A stretch of DNA of 9,345 nt from the NCBI GenBank assembly GCA_903831485.1, contig CAIKXW010000327.1, forward strand, positions 1 to 9,345. The letters are read 5' to 3'. A model generated the notes under the pieces. That model was not told the origin of the DNA, made no database searches, and worked only from the letters and a program-made list of their open reading frames with translations. Shown here piece after piece: positions 1 through 7,253 of this stretch (position 1 is the first letter of the stretch; each line of letters begins with the position of its first letter). A program made the translations under genes and the position numbers. The DNA is from an uncultured Alphaproteobacteria bacterium. Lineage in GTDB: Bacteria > Pseudomonadota > Alphaproteobacteria > Caulobacterales > Hyphomonadaceae.

Positions 1-1146
1 GGCGATGTGGTGCTGGATGGGCTGTTCGGCGCTGGGTTGTCGCGGCCATTGCAAGGCGAGGCGGCGTTTGCGGTGGAGCAGGTGAATGCGTCCGGCGCGC
101 GCGTGGTGGCGATCGATGTGCCGTCAGGCGTGGTGGGGGACACGGGCGTGGTTGCTGGTCCCGCAGTACGCGCGGATGTGACGGTGACGTTCTGCTGCAA
201 GAAGCCGGCGCATGTATTGCAGCCGGCGATGGAGTTGTGTGGTGCGGTGATCGCGGCGGAGATCGGGTTCTCGGATTTTGTCGAGACGGCCGGCGGCGGC
301 GTGCTGCACCAGAACGGGCCTGGGCTGTGGCTTGGTCGCTATCCGTGGCCCGAGGCGAGCGGGCACAAGCACAAGCGCGGAAGGCTGGGCGTGGTGACGG
401 GGCCGATCAGTTCTACGGGCGCGGCGCGACTGGCGGGACAGGCGGGGCTGAGGGTCGGCGCGGGCACGACACGACTCTTGTGCCCTCCCTCTGCGCTGAT
501 GGTTGTGGCCTCGTCTGTGACGGCGCAACTGGTGAGCAGCTTTGCGGATGCGCACGCGCTGCTGGCGCTGACCGAGGATATGCAGGCGGTCGTGATCGGT
601 CCGGCGGCGGGCGTGACCGAAGCGACGCGGGCGAATGTCGAGGCGCTGGCGAAGGCGGACCGGACGCTGGTGCTGGATGCCGACGCGATCACGGTGTTCG
701 CCGGGGATGTGGAGACGCTCGGAGGTTTGCTCGAGGCGCCCTCTGTGATGACACCGCATACGGGCGAGTTCGACCGGCTGTTTCCGGGGCTGCGCGAGCA
801 GTCGGCGAGCAAGATCGAGGCGACGCGGGCGGCAGCGAAGCGGGTTGGCGCGGTGGTTGTGCTGAAGGGATCGGACACGGTGATCGCGGCCCCGGATGGA
901 CGGGCGGTGGTGAACACGCATGCGACGCCGTTCCTGGCGACCGCTGGGTCTGGCGATGTGCTGGCGGGGATCATCGGCGGGCTGCTGGCGCAGGGGATGG
1001 GTGTGTTCGATGCGGCTTGCGCGGGCGTGTGGATGCATGGCGATGCCGGGTTGCGCACGGGGCCCGGGATGATCGCGGACGATCTGGACGCGGCGCTGCG
1101 CGGGACGATTGCCGGGCTTTACGCGCAGGCGCGGCCGCCGCGCTGA
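1..1146 (+). CDS. nnr: Bifunctional NAD(P)H-hydrate epimerase / ADP-dependent NAD(P)H-hydrate dehydratase, 5'-truncated
   Basis: This gene repairs damaged nicotinamide cofactors in the cytoplasm. The N-terminal (NnrE/YjeF_N) part epimerises R-NAD(P)HX to the S form, and the C-terminal (NnrD/carbohydrate-kinase-like) part dehydrates S-NAD(P)HX using ADP. The frame is open from base 1, so the start and most of the epimerase domain lie outside the window. The epimerase remainder shows DVVLDGLFGAGLSRPL, then AIDVPSGVVGDTG and VTVTFCCKKPAH, typical of its C-terminal half. The dehydratase begins near base 360 (HKRGRLGVVTGP) and carries VLDADAITVF, MTPHTGEFDRLF and VVLKGSDTVIAAPDG. It ends with TAGSGDVLAGIIGGLLAQG, whose aspartate (bases 955-957) is the family's catalytic residue. 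The stop is TGA at 1144-1146. Both domains look intact as far as visible. Identity is secure; only the N-terminus is missing. Confidence 0.95.
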   Translation, partial: GDVVLDGLFGAGLSRPLQGEAAFAVEQVNASGARVVAIDVPSGVVGDTGVVAGPAVRADVTVTFCCKKPAHVLQPAMELCGAVIAAEIGFSDFVETAGGGVLHQNGPGLWLGRYPWPEASGHKHKRGRLGVVTGPISSTGAARLAGQAGLRVGAGTTRLLCPPSALMVVASSVTAQLVSSFADAHALLALTEDMQAVVIGPAAGVTEATRANVEALAKADRTLVLDADAITVFAGDVETLGGLLEAPSVMTPHTGEFDRLFPGLREQSASKIEATRAAAKRVGAVVVLKGSDTVIAAPDGRAVVNTHATPFLATAGSGDVLAGIIGGLLAQGMGVFDAACAGVWMHGDAGLRTGPGMIADDLDAALRGTIAGLYAQARPPR

Positions 1147-1149
1147 ACA

Positions 1150-1167
1150 GCGTCACGCAACTGTAAT
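1150..1167 (+). promoter_or_regulatory. Candidate PhoB binding site (PHO box) upstream of the exported phosphodiesterase
   Basis: Two 7-base half-sites, GCGTCAC (1150-1156) and CTGTAAT (1161-1167), are separated by 4 bases (GCAA). This gives the 11-base period of a PHO box (consensus CTGTCAY, 4 bases, CTGTCAY). The half-sites match at 5/7 and 6/7. The site starts 4 bp after the nnr stop and ends 40 bp before the phosphodiesterase start, a sensible place for an activator site. No strong -10 hexamer is visible downstream; CATGCA at 1178-1183 has the right spacing but a poor match. PhoB control is inferred from the match and from the phosphoester-cleaving product. Confidence 0.5.
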
Positions 1168-1197
1168 GCAGACGAGGCATGCATGGCGCACAGTGAT

Positions 1198-1203
1198 GGA
1201 GGG
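1198..1203 (+). promoter_or_regulatory. Shine-Dalgarno site that fixes the phosphodiesterase start
   Basis: GGAGGG lies 4 bases before ATG 1208. It supports that start over two upstream in-frame options: ATG 1196, which would contain this site, and TTG 1109, which lies inside nnr. Starting at 1208 also places a signal peptide exactly at the N-terminus. Confidence 0.7.
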
Positions 1204-1207
1204 TTTC

Positions 1208-2389
1208 ATGCGCAGGATTGTGGTGTCGCTTCTGGTTCTTGGCGTGCTGGCCCCCGCGCCGGCGGTTGCGCATGACAGCGACAGCGTCGCGACAGCGCGG
1301 CGGATCGAGTTTCCGAAGTTGCCGGACGGGCGCTCGGTGCTGGCGGTCGACCTGCACACCCACAGCGTGTTCTCGGATGGATCCGTGTGGCCGGACGTGC
1401 GCGTCGAGGAAGCCAAGCGCGATGGGTTGTTCGCGCTGGCCGTGTCCGAGCATCTCGAATACCAGCCGAAGGCGGCCGACATTCCGCACCCCGATCGCAA
1501 CCGCTCTTTCGCGATCGCGAGCCAGGCTGCGATCGTGAAGCCGGACGCCACGGGCGCGAACAGGGCGCCTTTGCTGGTCGTCAACGGGTCGGAGATCACC
1601 AAGCTGGCGATCCAGCCCGGCCACATGAACGCGGTTTTCATCACCGACGCCAATGCGATGCTGCCCAAGGCGGGGCTCAATCCGGTGGATGCCGCGCGCG
1701 AGCAGTTGAAGACGGCGAATTCGCAGGGCGGGTTCACCTTCTGGAACCATCCCTACTGGACGTCGCAAACGCCGAACGGGATCGCGACGATGGATCCGGT
1801 GCATGCCGATTTCATCAAGCAGGGCCTGCTGCATGGTATCGAGGTGGCCAATGGCGCTGACATGTCGGACGAGGCGTTCAGGATCGCGCTGGACAATAAC
1901 CTGACGATTCTTGGCACGTCCGACATCCACGGCCTGATCGATTGGGACTATGATCTCGCCAATGGCGGGCACCGGACGGCGACGCTGGTGCTGACTCGCT
2001 CGGAGACGGAGGCCGGCGTGAAGGCCGCATTGCGGGCGGGCGACACGGTTGCGGTCTACAACGACAACCTGATCGGGAAGAAGGCAAACGTCGAAGCGGT
2101 GGTGCGCGCGACGCTCAAGATGGAAATAGGCGAGGCCGTGCCGCGTTCGACCGTGCAGGGCGTGAGCATCATCAACGACAGCCCCGTCGACTACATCATC
2201 GAGAATCTGGGGCCAAACGACGCCTATGACGAGGGGCACGTTTTCACGGTGAAGTCCGGGTCAACCTTCACTCTCCTGATGAAGAATGTGCCCGATCCAG
2301 CGAAGCTGGCGCTCAATTTCAAGGTCCTGAACGCTTACGTGGCGCCGCGCGAATACCTGACGCTGCAGCTTCGGGATGTGACGCCCTAG
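1208..2389 (+). CDS. Exported PHP-domain metallophosphodiesterase, Sb-PDE-like
   Basis: The 393-residue protein is predicted to hydrolyse phosphodiesters in the periplasm or outside the cell. Residues 1-21 form a signal peptide (MRR, hydrophobic VVSLLVLGVL, cleavage after AVA21). The PHP fold follows: DLHTH (H50, H52), SDGS (D57), SEHLEYQP (E81, H82), NGSEIT (E129), GHMNAVF (H139), FWNHPYW (H181) and GTSDIHG (D239, H241), a complete set of likely metal ligands. Residues about 290-393 form a beta-rich C-terminal domain without PHP motifs. From memory, the SDGSVWP, EHLEYQP and IPHPDRNRS strings are characteristic of the Sb-PDE family, named after the Sphingobium enzyme that cleaves organophosphate diesters. 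The true substrate cannot be read from sequence. Alternatives are other PHP/CehA-like hydrolases of ester or phosphoester substrates. The start at 1208 rests on a GGAGGG ribosome site and on the signal peptide. A PHO-box-like repeat lies 40 bp upstream, and the gene is probably transcribed on its own. Confidence 0.85.
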   Translation: MRRIVVSLLVLGVLAPAPAVAHDSDSVATARRIEFPKLPDGRSVLAVDLHTHSVFSDGSVWPDVRVEEAKRDGLFALAVSEHLEYQPKAADIPHPDRNRSFAIASQAAIVKPDATGANRAPLLVVNGSEITKLAIQPGHMNAVFITDANAMLPKAGLNPVDAAREQLKTANSQGGFTFWNHPYWTSQTPNGIATMDPVHADFIKQGLLHGIEVANGADMSDEAFRIALDNNLTILGTSDIHGLIDWDYDLANGGHRTATLVLTRSETEAGVKAALRAGDTVAVYNDNLIGKKANVEAVVRATLKMEIGEAVPRSTVQGVSIINDSPVDYIIENLGPNDAYDEGHVFTVKSGSTFTLLMKNVPDPAKLALNFKVLNAYVAPREYLTLQLRDVTP

Positions 2390-2391
2390 CC

Positions 2392-2436
2392 CTGCAAAAC
2401 CGATCTTGCAGTATGTCTCGGGTCGGGCGACACGAG
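2392..2436 (+). terminator. Two small inverted repeats after the phosphodiesterase gene, possible transcript end
   Basis: Three bases after the phosphodiesterase stop, CTGCAA (2392-2397) and TTGCAG (2406-2411) form a perfect 6-bp stem with an 8-base loop. A second hairpin follows: CTCG (2417-2420) pairs with CGAG (2433-2436), with an inner GTC/GAC stem, one G-A mismatch and a GGGC loop. Neither is followed by a T run, so an intrinsic terminator is doubtful. They could instead protect the 3' end of the mRNA, or be chance pairing in GC-rich DNA. Confidence 0.25.
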
Positions 2437-2453
2437 GCTATTGCAACGATTGC

Positions 2454-2458
2454 GGGGG
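2454..2458 (+). promoter_or_regulatory. Ribosome binding site supporting the GTG start of the DUF7010-like gene
   Basis: GGGGG lies 7 bases before GTG 2466. It favours this start over TTG 2406, which falls inside the hairpin region and would add 20 cysteine-rich residues unlike the family N-terminus. Confidence 0.45.
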
Positions 2459-2465
2459 ATGCGGC

Positions 2466-3029
2466 GTGACACGGATCCAGGACGCACAGGACGACATGCG
2501 CGATGGCTACCATAGCGGCGCGCCCGGGGTGCTGGCGTCGTCGCTGGCGTGGAGTACGGCGGCGGCGTCAGTCGTGCTGCTGTCGCCGCAGCAGGCGGTG
2601 TGGGTATTGTTCTTCGGCGGGATGTTCATCTTTCCGGTGGGAGTGGTGATCGGCAAGATACTGGGCGGCCGGGCGAGTCACTCCAAGGGCAATCCGCTGG
2701 CATCCCTTGCTACGGCGAACACAGTCTGGATGCTGCTCTGCTTCCCGCTCGCCTTTGCCGCGCAGATGCAGATGATCGAATGGTTCTTCCCCGCTGTACT
2801 GCTGATCATTGGCGGGCGGTATCTCACCTTCGCGGTGATTTACGGGATGAAGATTTATTGGGTACTGGGCTTTGCGCTTGCGGGAGTAGGGATGGCGACA
2901 GGCTATCTTGCGGTGGCGCCGATCGTGTCGGCGGCGGCGGGGGCGGGGATCGAGCTGGTGTTAGCGATTGTGCTGTTCGTGCTGCATGGCCAGTGGGTTC
3001 GCGGGAGGACGGCGCCCGCGGCGGCCTGA
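2466..3029 (+). CDS. DUF7010-like multi-pass membrane protein
   Basis: The 187-residue integral membrane protein has no known function. After a short polar N-terminus (MTRIQDAQDDMRDGYHSGAPG) there are about six hydrophobic segments, near residues 21-39, 44-66, 85-104, 106-126, 130-150 and 152-175. Conserved-looking motifs are AVWVLFFGGMFIFP (44-57), GNPLA (75-79) and EWFFPAVLLIIGGRYLTF (105-122). I match these from memory to the family labelled DUF7010. No catalytic motif is evident. The chosen start is GTG 2466, backed by a GGGGG ribosome site and by the family-like N-terminus; ATG 2496 is a shorter alternative. It lies 76 bp after the phosphodiesterase stop and 39 bp before the DUF962 gene, so it may share a transcript with the latter. 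The family name is moderately sure; the role is unknown. Confidence 0.75.
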   Translation: MTRIQDAQDDMRDGYHSGAPGVLASSLAWSTAAASVVLLSPQQAVWVLFFGGMFIFPVGVVIGKILGGRASHSKGNPLASLATANTVWMLLCFPLAFAAQMQMIEWFFPAVLLIIGGRYLTFAVIYGMKIYWVLGFALAGVGMATGYLAVAPIVSAAAGAGIELVLAIVLFVLHGQWVRGRTAPAAA

Positions 3030-3068
3030 CGGCTTGCGGTCGCTGCGCGGCGGGGTGATCATCGCAGC

Positions 3069-3374
3069 ATGTCCGATCGATATCGTACCTTCCGGGACTT
3101 CTATCCGTTCTATCTGAGCGAGCATGTGAACGTGGTCAGCCGTCGGCTGCACGTGATCGGCACGAGCATTGTGGTGCTGTGCCTGTTTGCGTCGGTGTGG
3201 TTTCTCGATTGGCGCTGGCTCGTGGCTATCCCGTTCATCGGGTATGGATTTGCCTGGGTGGGGCATTTCTTCTTCGAGAAGAACCGGCCGGCGACGTTCA
3301 AGTATCCCGGCTTCAGCCTGATGGGCGATTTTCGCCTGTGGTGGGAGACGGTGACGGGCGAGCGCAGGTTCTAG
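3069..3374 (+). CDS. DUF962 / Mpo1-like small membrane protein
   Basis: The 101-residue protein has the DUF962 pattern: FRDFYPFYLSEHVNVVSRRLHVIGT (about 8-32) with H19, N21 and H28, then a transmembrane pair at about 29-46 and 50-69. After these come GHFFFEKNRPATFKYPGFSLMGDFRLWWE (65-93) with H66, E70 and N72. In yeast, the family member Mpo1 is an iron-dependent dioxygenase that alpha-oxidises 2-hydroxy fatty acids at the ER. The conserved histidines here would suit the same metal chemistry in the inner membrane, but bacterial members are largely untested. The start ATG 3069 directly precedes the conserved block; the ribosome site is weak (GGGG around 3054). The neighbours do not clarify its role. 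A 41-bp gap separates it from sdhE. Family assignment is firm; enzymatic activity is inferred. Confidence 0.88.
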   Translation: MSDRYRTFRDFYPFYLSEHVNVVSRRLHVIGTSIVVLCLFASVWFLDWRWLVAIPFIGYGFAWVGHFFFEKNRPATFKYPGFSLMGDFRLWWETVTGERRF

Positions 3375-3415
3375 AGCTTCTGGTGTTCACAGGCTGCGGG
3401 GTCTAGAGAGCGCGG

Positions 3416-3682
3416 ATGAGCGATCTCGACACATGGCGGCGCAAGCTGAAGTTCCGGGCGGACCGGCGGGGGATGCGGGAGCTGGATCTCTACATGCAGC
3501 AATTCACGGACGCGCATCTGGCGCGGTTCGACGAGCGCCAGTTGCAGGAGTTTGAAGCGGTTCTGGATATCCCGGACCAGAACGTTCTCGACTGGATCAT
3601 GGGGCGGAGCGACCCGGATGCGGCGCTGAGGTCGGAAGTGCTCGACCTGCTACTTTCATTCCGATATGCCCCGCCTAGATAA
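3416..3682 (+). CDS. sdhE: FAD assembly factor SdhE (succinate dehydrogenase flavinylation, DUF339)
   Basis: This small cytoplasmic protein (88 residues, the normal size) helps attach FAD covalently to the flavoprotein subunit SdhA of succinate dehydrogenase and related enzymes. It is all-helical, with the family signature RGxxE at residues 18-22 (RGMRE) after WRRKLKFRADRR. A second conserved block reads LQEFEAVLDIPDQNVLDWIMGR (about 43-64). The C-terminus LLSFRYAPPR is also typical of alphaproteobacterial members. The start is ATG 3416, with only a weak purine-rich stretch (GAGAG) upstream. It lies 103 bp before mfd on the same strand, a neighbourhood I recall as common in Alphaproteobacteria although the two products do unrelated jobs. 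The sdh operon itself is not in the window. Confidence 0.93.
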   Translation: MSDLDTWRRKLKFRADRRGMRELDLYMQQFTDAHLARFDERQLQEFEAVLDIPDQNVLDWIMGRSDPDAALRSEVLDLLLSFRYAPPR

Positions 3683-3785
3683 GTGAAGCGGCGCGCATCG
3701 GCGTCGCGGAAATTTGGAACGACGTTGCCGGCCTGACGCTCATCGAGGCGTCCGGGTGAATGATCTATTTTGTGAGTGAGTTCTG
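3683..3785 (+). other. Intergenic region between sdhE and mfd
   Basis: This is the longest gap in the window (103 bp). It may hold the mfd promoter, but I cannot point to a convincing -35/-10 pair. GACGC (3735-3739) and GCGTC (3748-3752) could form a 5-bp hairpin with an 8-base loop. A short AT-rich stretch (TGATCTATTTTG, about 3761-3772) stands out from the GC-rich background just before the mfd start. There is no clear Shine-Dalgarno site upstream of ATG 3786. Confidence 0.3.
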
Positions 3786-6700
3786 ATGCGGGTCTGGGAC
3801 GCTCTGGCCAGCCAGAAGAAGCCGGTACGGGTCTATGAGACGCCGTTCATTGCGGACGTGCGTCTCATGGCGGAGGCGGCGCAGAAGCGGGGCGGGGCGT
3901 CGCTCTACATCGCGCGGGATGAGCGGCATGCGTTCATGGCGGCGGCGGCGGCACGGTTCTTTGCGCCGCTGCTGGAAGTGATCAACCTGCCGGCGTGGGA
4001 CTGCCTGCCGTATGACCGGGTCAGCCCGTCGCCCGGCGTGGCGGCGCAGCGGTGTGCGGCGCTGGCGCAGCTGGCGAGCCGGAATGTGGGGTCGCCGCCG
4101 GCGCTGGTGGTGACGACGGCATCGAGCGCGGTGCAGCGCGTGCCGCCGCGGTCTCATATGGGGCTGGCCGGGTTTGTGGCGCGCGTGGGCGATAGTGTGC
4201 CGACGGACAAGGTTCGGGCGTATCTCGACATCAATGGCTACAGCCGCGCGTCGACCGTGCGCGAGCAGGGCGAGTATTCGACGCGCGGGGGCATCGTCGA
4301 CATCTTTGCGGCGGGCATGCCGGAGCCGGTCCGGCTCGACTTCTTTGGCGACGAGCTGGAGGGGGCGAAGTACTTCGATCCGGAGACGCAGCGCTCGACG
4401 GTGGAGCTTAAGGAGATCGTGCTTGCGCCGGTGAGCGAGATTGATTTCTCGGACGAGGCGCTTTCGCTGTTGCGGAAGAGTTTCCTGGCGGCGTTTGGCT
4501 CGCCCGGGGGCGACCCGACATACGAGGCGGCGCGGGAGCGCATTCGCCGGCAGGGCGTGGAGCAGTGGCTGCCGCTGTTCTACGAGCAGCTGGAGACGGT
4601 GTTCGACTATGTCGGCGAGAAAGCGCTGATCGGGCTTGATCCGCAGACGGCGGAGGCGGCGAGCGAGCGGATCGCGCAGGCGGAAGAATATTTCGAAGTA
4701 CGGCGGAGTTCGGCGAAAGCGGGCGGGCTGACGCAGCATGTGTTGCCGCCGGAGCGGTTGTATCTGACGCCGGCGGAGCTGGGCGATGCGCTGAATGCAC
4801 GGGCTACCGTATCGTTCACGACGCAGAATGCGCCGGAGCAGGCGGCGGGGCAGATCGAGGGGCTGGTCGGGCGCGCAAAGCCGGGGCGGAGCTTCGTCCT
4901 GGAGCGGGCTGATCCGAACGCGAACCTGTTCGATGCGGTCGTACGTCACATCCGCGAGCGGCAAGCGGCGAACAAGAAGGTGATTGTCGCGGCGTGGAGC
5001 GTGGGCTCGGCGAGCAGGCTGGTTGGCATTCTCGATGACCACGGCATTCCGAATGCGAAGTCGGTGAAGTCCTGGCCCGAGGTGGCCAAGGGACAGGTGG
5101 CGGTTGCGGAGATCGCGGTTGAGACGGGGTTCGAGGACGATGACCTCGTCATCATCTCCGAGCAGGACATGCTTGGCGACAAGCTGGCGCGACCTCGGAA
5201 GCGAAAGTCGTCGGCGGCGGTGATCGCCGAAGCGGCTGCGATGTCCCAGGGCGATCTCATCGTGCACGTCGAGCATGGCGTGGGGCGGTATGAGGGTCTG
5301 AAGACTGTCACGGTGAACCAGGCGCCACATGACTGCCTCGAGCTGGTCTATGCGGGTGGGGACAAGATCCTTCTGCCGGTGGAGAACGTGGAGCTGATCT
5401 CGCGCTATGGCGCTGAGAGCGGCGAGGGCGCGCTCGACAAGCTGGGCGGCGCCGGTTGGCAGTCGCGCAAGGCGCGGGCCAAGAAGAAGATCATGGACAT
5501 GGCGGACGAGCTGATCAGGCTCGCCGCCGAGCGCGAGTTGAAGACGGCGCCGAAGACGGATTCAGCCGATGGCGTGTTCCGGGAATTCGCGGCGCGCTTC
5601 CCCTACGAGGAGACGGATGACCAGCTTTCGGCCATCGAGGATGTGATCAAGGACCTGACATCGGGCAAGCCGATGGATCGCCTGATCTGTGGCGACGTTG
5701 GCTTCGGCAAGACGGAAGTGGCGTTGCGGGCAGCTTTCCTCGTGGCGATGTCGGGCATGCAGGTGGCTGTGGTGGCGCCGACGACGCTCCTGTCGCGGCA
5801 ACATTTCCAGACATTCTCGGAGCGGTTTGCAGGCTGGCCTATCAAGGTGCGGCACCTGTCGCGCTTCGTGACGTCTAAGGAGGCGGCGCAGACGAAGGAG
5901 GAGATCAACTCGGGCGAGTGCGATGTCGTGGTGGGCACGCATGCGCTGCTGGGCAAGGGGATCGATTTCAAGCGGCTGGGCATGATCGTTGTCGACGAGG
6001 AGCAGCGCTTTGGCGTAAAGCACAAGGAGCGGCTGAAAGAACTGAAGGCGGACGTGCATGTGCTGACGCTGTCGGCGACGCCGATTCCGCGCACGCTGCA
6101 GATGGCGCTGACGGGCATTCGCGACCTGTCGATCATTGCGACGCCGCCGATCGATCGCCTGGCGGTGCGGACGTATGTGGTGGAGTTCGATCCGGTGACC
6201 GTCCGCGAGGCGCTGCTGCGCGAGCGGTATCGCGGCGGGCAGTCTTACTTCGTAGCGCCGAAGGTGGCGGACCTGCCGTTCCTTGAGCGGTATCTGCGCG
6301 AGCAGGTTCCGGAGGTATCGTTCCTGACTGCGCATGGGCAGATGGCGGTGACGGACCTCGAGGATGTCATGGCCGGGTTCTATGACGGGAAGGCGGATGT
6401 GTTGCTGTCGACCACTATTGTGGAGTCAGGCATCGATATTCCCCGGGCGAACACGCTGATTGTGCATCGTGCGGACATGTTCGGATTGGCGCAGTTGTAC
6501 CAGCTGCGTGGACGCGTGGGGCGCGCGAAGCTGCGGGCCTATGCGTATCTGACGACGCCGGACGATGAGAAGCTGACCGAGGGCGCAGAGAAGCGGCTGA
6601 AGGTGTTGCAGTCGCTGGATAGTCTCGGCGCGGGCTTCATGCTGGCGAGCCACGATCTCGACATGCGCGGTGGCGGGAACCTGCTAGGCGACGAACAGTC

Positions 6701-7253
6701 GGGCCATATCCGTGAGGTGGGCGTCGAGCTGTATCAGCAGATGCTGGAGGATGCGGTGAAGGCGCTGCGGTCGGGCGAGAGCCTGGATACGCATGAGGTG
6801 GCGGACGAGTGGTCGCCCCAGATCGATATTGGCGCGGCGGTGCTGATACCGGAAGGTTATGTGGAGGACCTCGCGACGCGGTTGTCGCTGTACCGGCGGC
6901 TTGCGGACCTAACGGATGAGGCGGATCGCGAGGCATTTGCAGCGGAGCTGATCGACCGGTTTGGGCCGCTGCCGGACGAGACCAAGCAGCTGCTGGAGAT
7001 CACGGCGGTGAAGATCCTTTGCAAGCGGTTGGGTGTGGCGAAAGTGTCTGCCGGGCCGAAGGGCGCGCTACTGGCCTTCCGCGACAATGCTCCGCTGGAT
7101 GGGGGCAAGCTGATCGCGTATGTCCAGAAACGGCCGAACCACCTGAAGTTGCGGCCGGACATGAAGCTGGTGCTGGGCGGAACCTGGCCGGATGCGGCGG
7201 GCAGGCTGGCGGGCGTGAAGAGCCTGCTGCGGGATATGAGCGGGCTGTTGTAG
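3786..7253 (+). CDS. mfd: Transcription-repair coupling factor Mfd
   Basis: This ATP-dependent DNA translocase pushes stalled RNA polymerase off DNA lesions and recruits UvrA, so that nucleotide excision repair favours the transcribed strand. At 1155 residues it is full length (E. coli Mfd is 1148). The UvrB-like N-terminal module spans roughly 1-340, including LPAWDCLPYDRVSPSPGVAAQR and YSTRGGIVDIFAAG. The RNA-polymerase-interacting CarD-like domain is near 485-545 (GDLIVHVEHGVGRYEGL). The RecG-like motor follows: Walker A GDVGFGKTEVA (636-646, K642), DEEQ box 737-740, and SATPIPRTLQMAL from 763. Then come TTIVESGIDIPRANTLI and the QLRGRVGR arginine-finger motif. The C-terminal TRCF domain covers about the last 150 residues (SLYRRLADL, IDRFGPLPDE). 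All key motifs are present. It is downstream of sdhE, and an SDR gene starts 10 bp after its stop, which suggests read-through transcription. Confidence 0.98.
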   Translation: MRVWDALASQKKPVRVYETPFIADVRLMAEAAQKRGGASLYIARDERHAFMAAAAARFFAPLLEVINLPAWDCLPYDRVSPSPGVAAQRCAALAQLASRNVGSPPALVVTTASSAVQRVPPRSHMGLAGFVARVGDSVPTDKVRAYLDINGYSRASTVREQGEYSTRGGIVDIFAAGMPEPVRLDFFGDELEGAKYFDPETQRSTVELKEIVLAPVSEIDFSDEALSLLRKSFLAAFGSPGGDPTYEAARERIRRQGVEQWLPLFYEQLETVFDYVGEKALIGLDPQTAEAASERIAQAEEYFEVRRSSAKAGGLTQHVLPPERLYLTPAELGDALNARATVSFTTQNAPEQAAGQIEGLVGRAKPGRSFVLERADPNANLFDAVVRHIRERQAANKKVIVAAWSVGSASRLVGILDDHGIPNAKSVKSWPEVAKGQVAVAEIAVETGFEDDDLVIISEQDMLGDKLARPRKRKSSAAVIAEAAAMSQGDLIVHVEHGVGRYEGLKTVTVNQAPHDCLELVYAGGDKILLPVENVELISRYGAESGEGALDKLGGAGWQSRKARAKKKIMDMADELIRLAAERELKTAPKTDSADGVFREFAARFPYEETDDQLSAIEDVIKDLTSGKPMDRLICGDVGFGKTEVALRAAFLVAMSGMQVAVVAPTTLLSRQHFQTFSERFAGWPIKVRHLSRFVTSKEAAQTKEEINSGECDVVVGTHALLGKGIDFKRLGMIVVDEEQRFGVKHKERLKELKADVHVLTLSATPIPRTLQMALTGIRDLSIIATPPIDRLAVRTYVVEFDPVTVREALLRERYRGGQSYFVAPKVADLPFLERYLREQVPEVSFLTAHGQMAVTDLEDVMAGFYDGKADVLLSTTIVESGIDIPRANTLIVHRADMFGLAQLYQLRGRVGRAKLRAYAYLTTPDDEKLTEGAEKRLKVLQSLDSLGAGFMLASHDLDMRGGGNLLGDEQSGHIREVGVELYQQMLEDAVKALRSGESLDTHEVADEWSPQIDIGAAVLIPEGYVEDLATRLSLYRRLADLTDEADREAFAAELIDRFGPLPDETKQLLEITAVKILCKRLGVAKVSAGPKGALLAFRDNAPLDGGKLIAYVQKRPNHLKLRPDMKLVLGGTWPDAAGRLAGVKSLLRDMSGLL

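Noticed and set aside
237..1166. Overlapping plus-strand frame within nnr (about 309 codons)
   Set aside because: Its translation is a glycine/arginine/alanine-rich low-complexity product, a frame-shifted shadow of the nnr reading frame.
1109..1207. N-terminal extension of the phosphodiesterase from an upstream TTG
   Set aside because: It would overlap nnr, lacks a ribosome site and would bury the signal peptide. ATG 1208 has GGAGGG and an immediate export signal.
3370..3408. TCTAGAG occurring twice (3370-3376 and 3402-3408), the first across the DUF962 stop codon
   Set aside because: Two 7-base copies with no further shared flanks are not enough for a repeat element or binding site.
3765..5330. 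Long open frame on the minus strand opposite mfd (about 520 codons), plus others antisense to mfd and nnr
   Set aside because: The translations are arginine- and histidine-rich with no recognisable domain, as expected from the antisense frames of high-GC genes. The plus-strand mfd and nnr frames have full family motifs.
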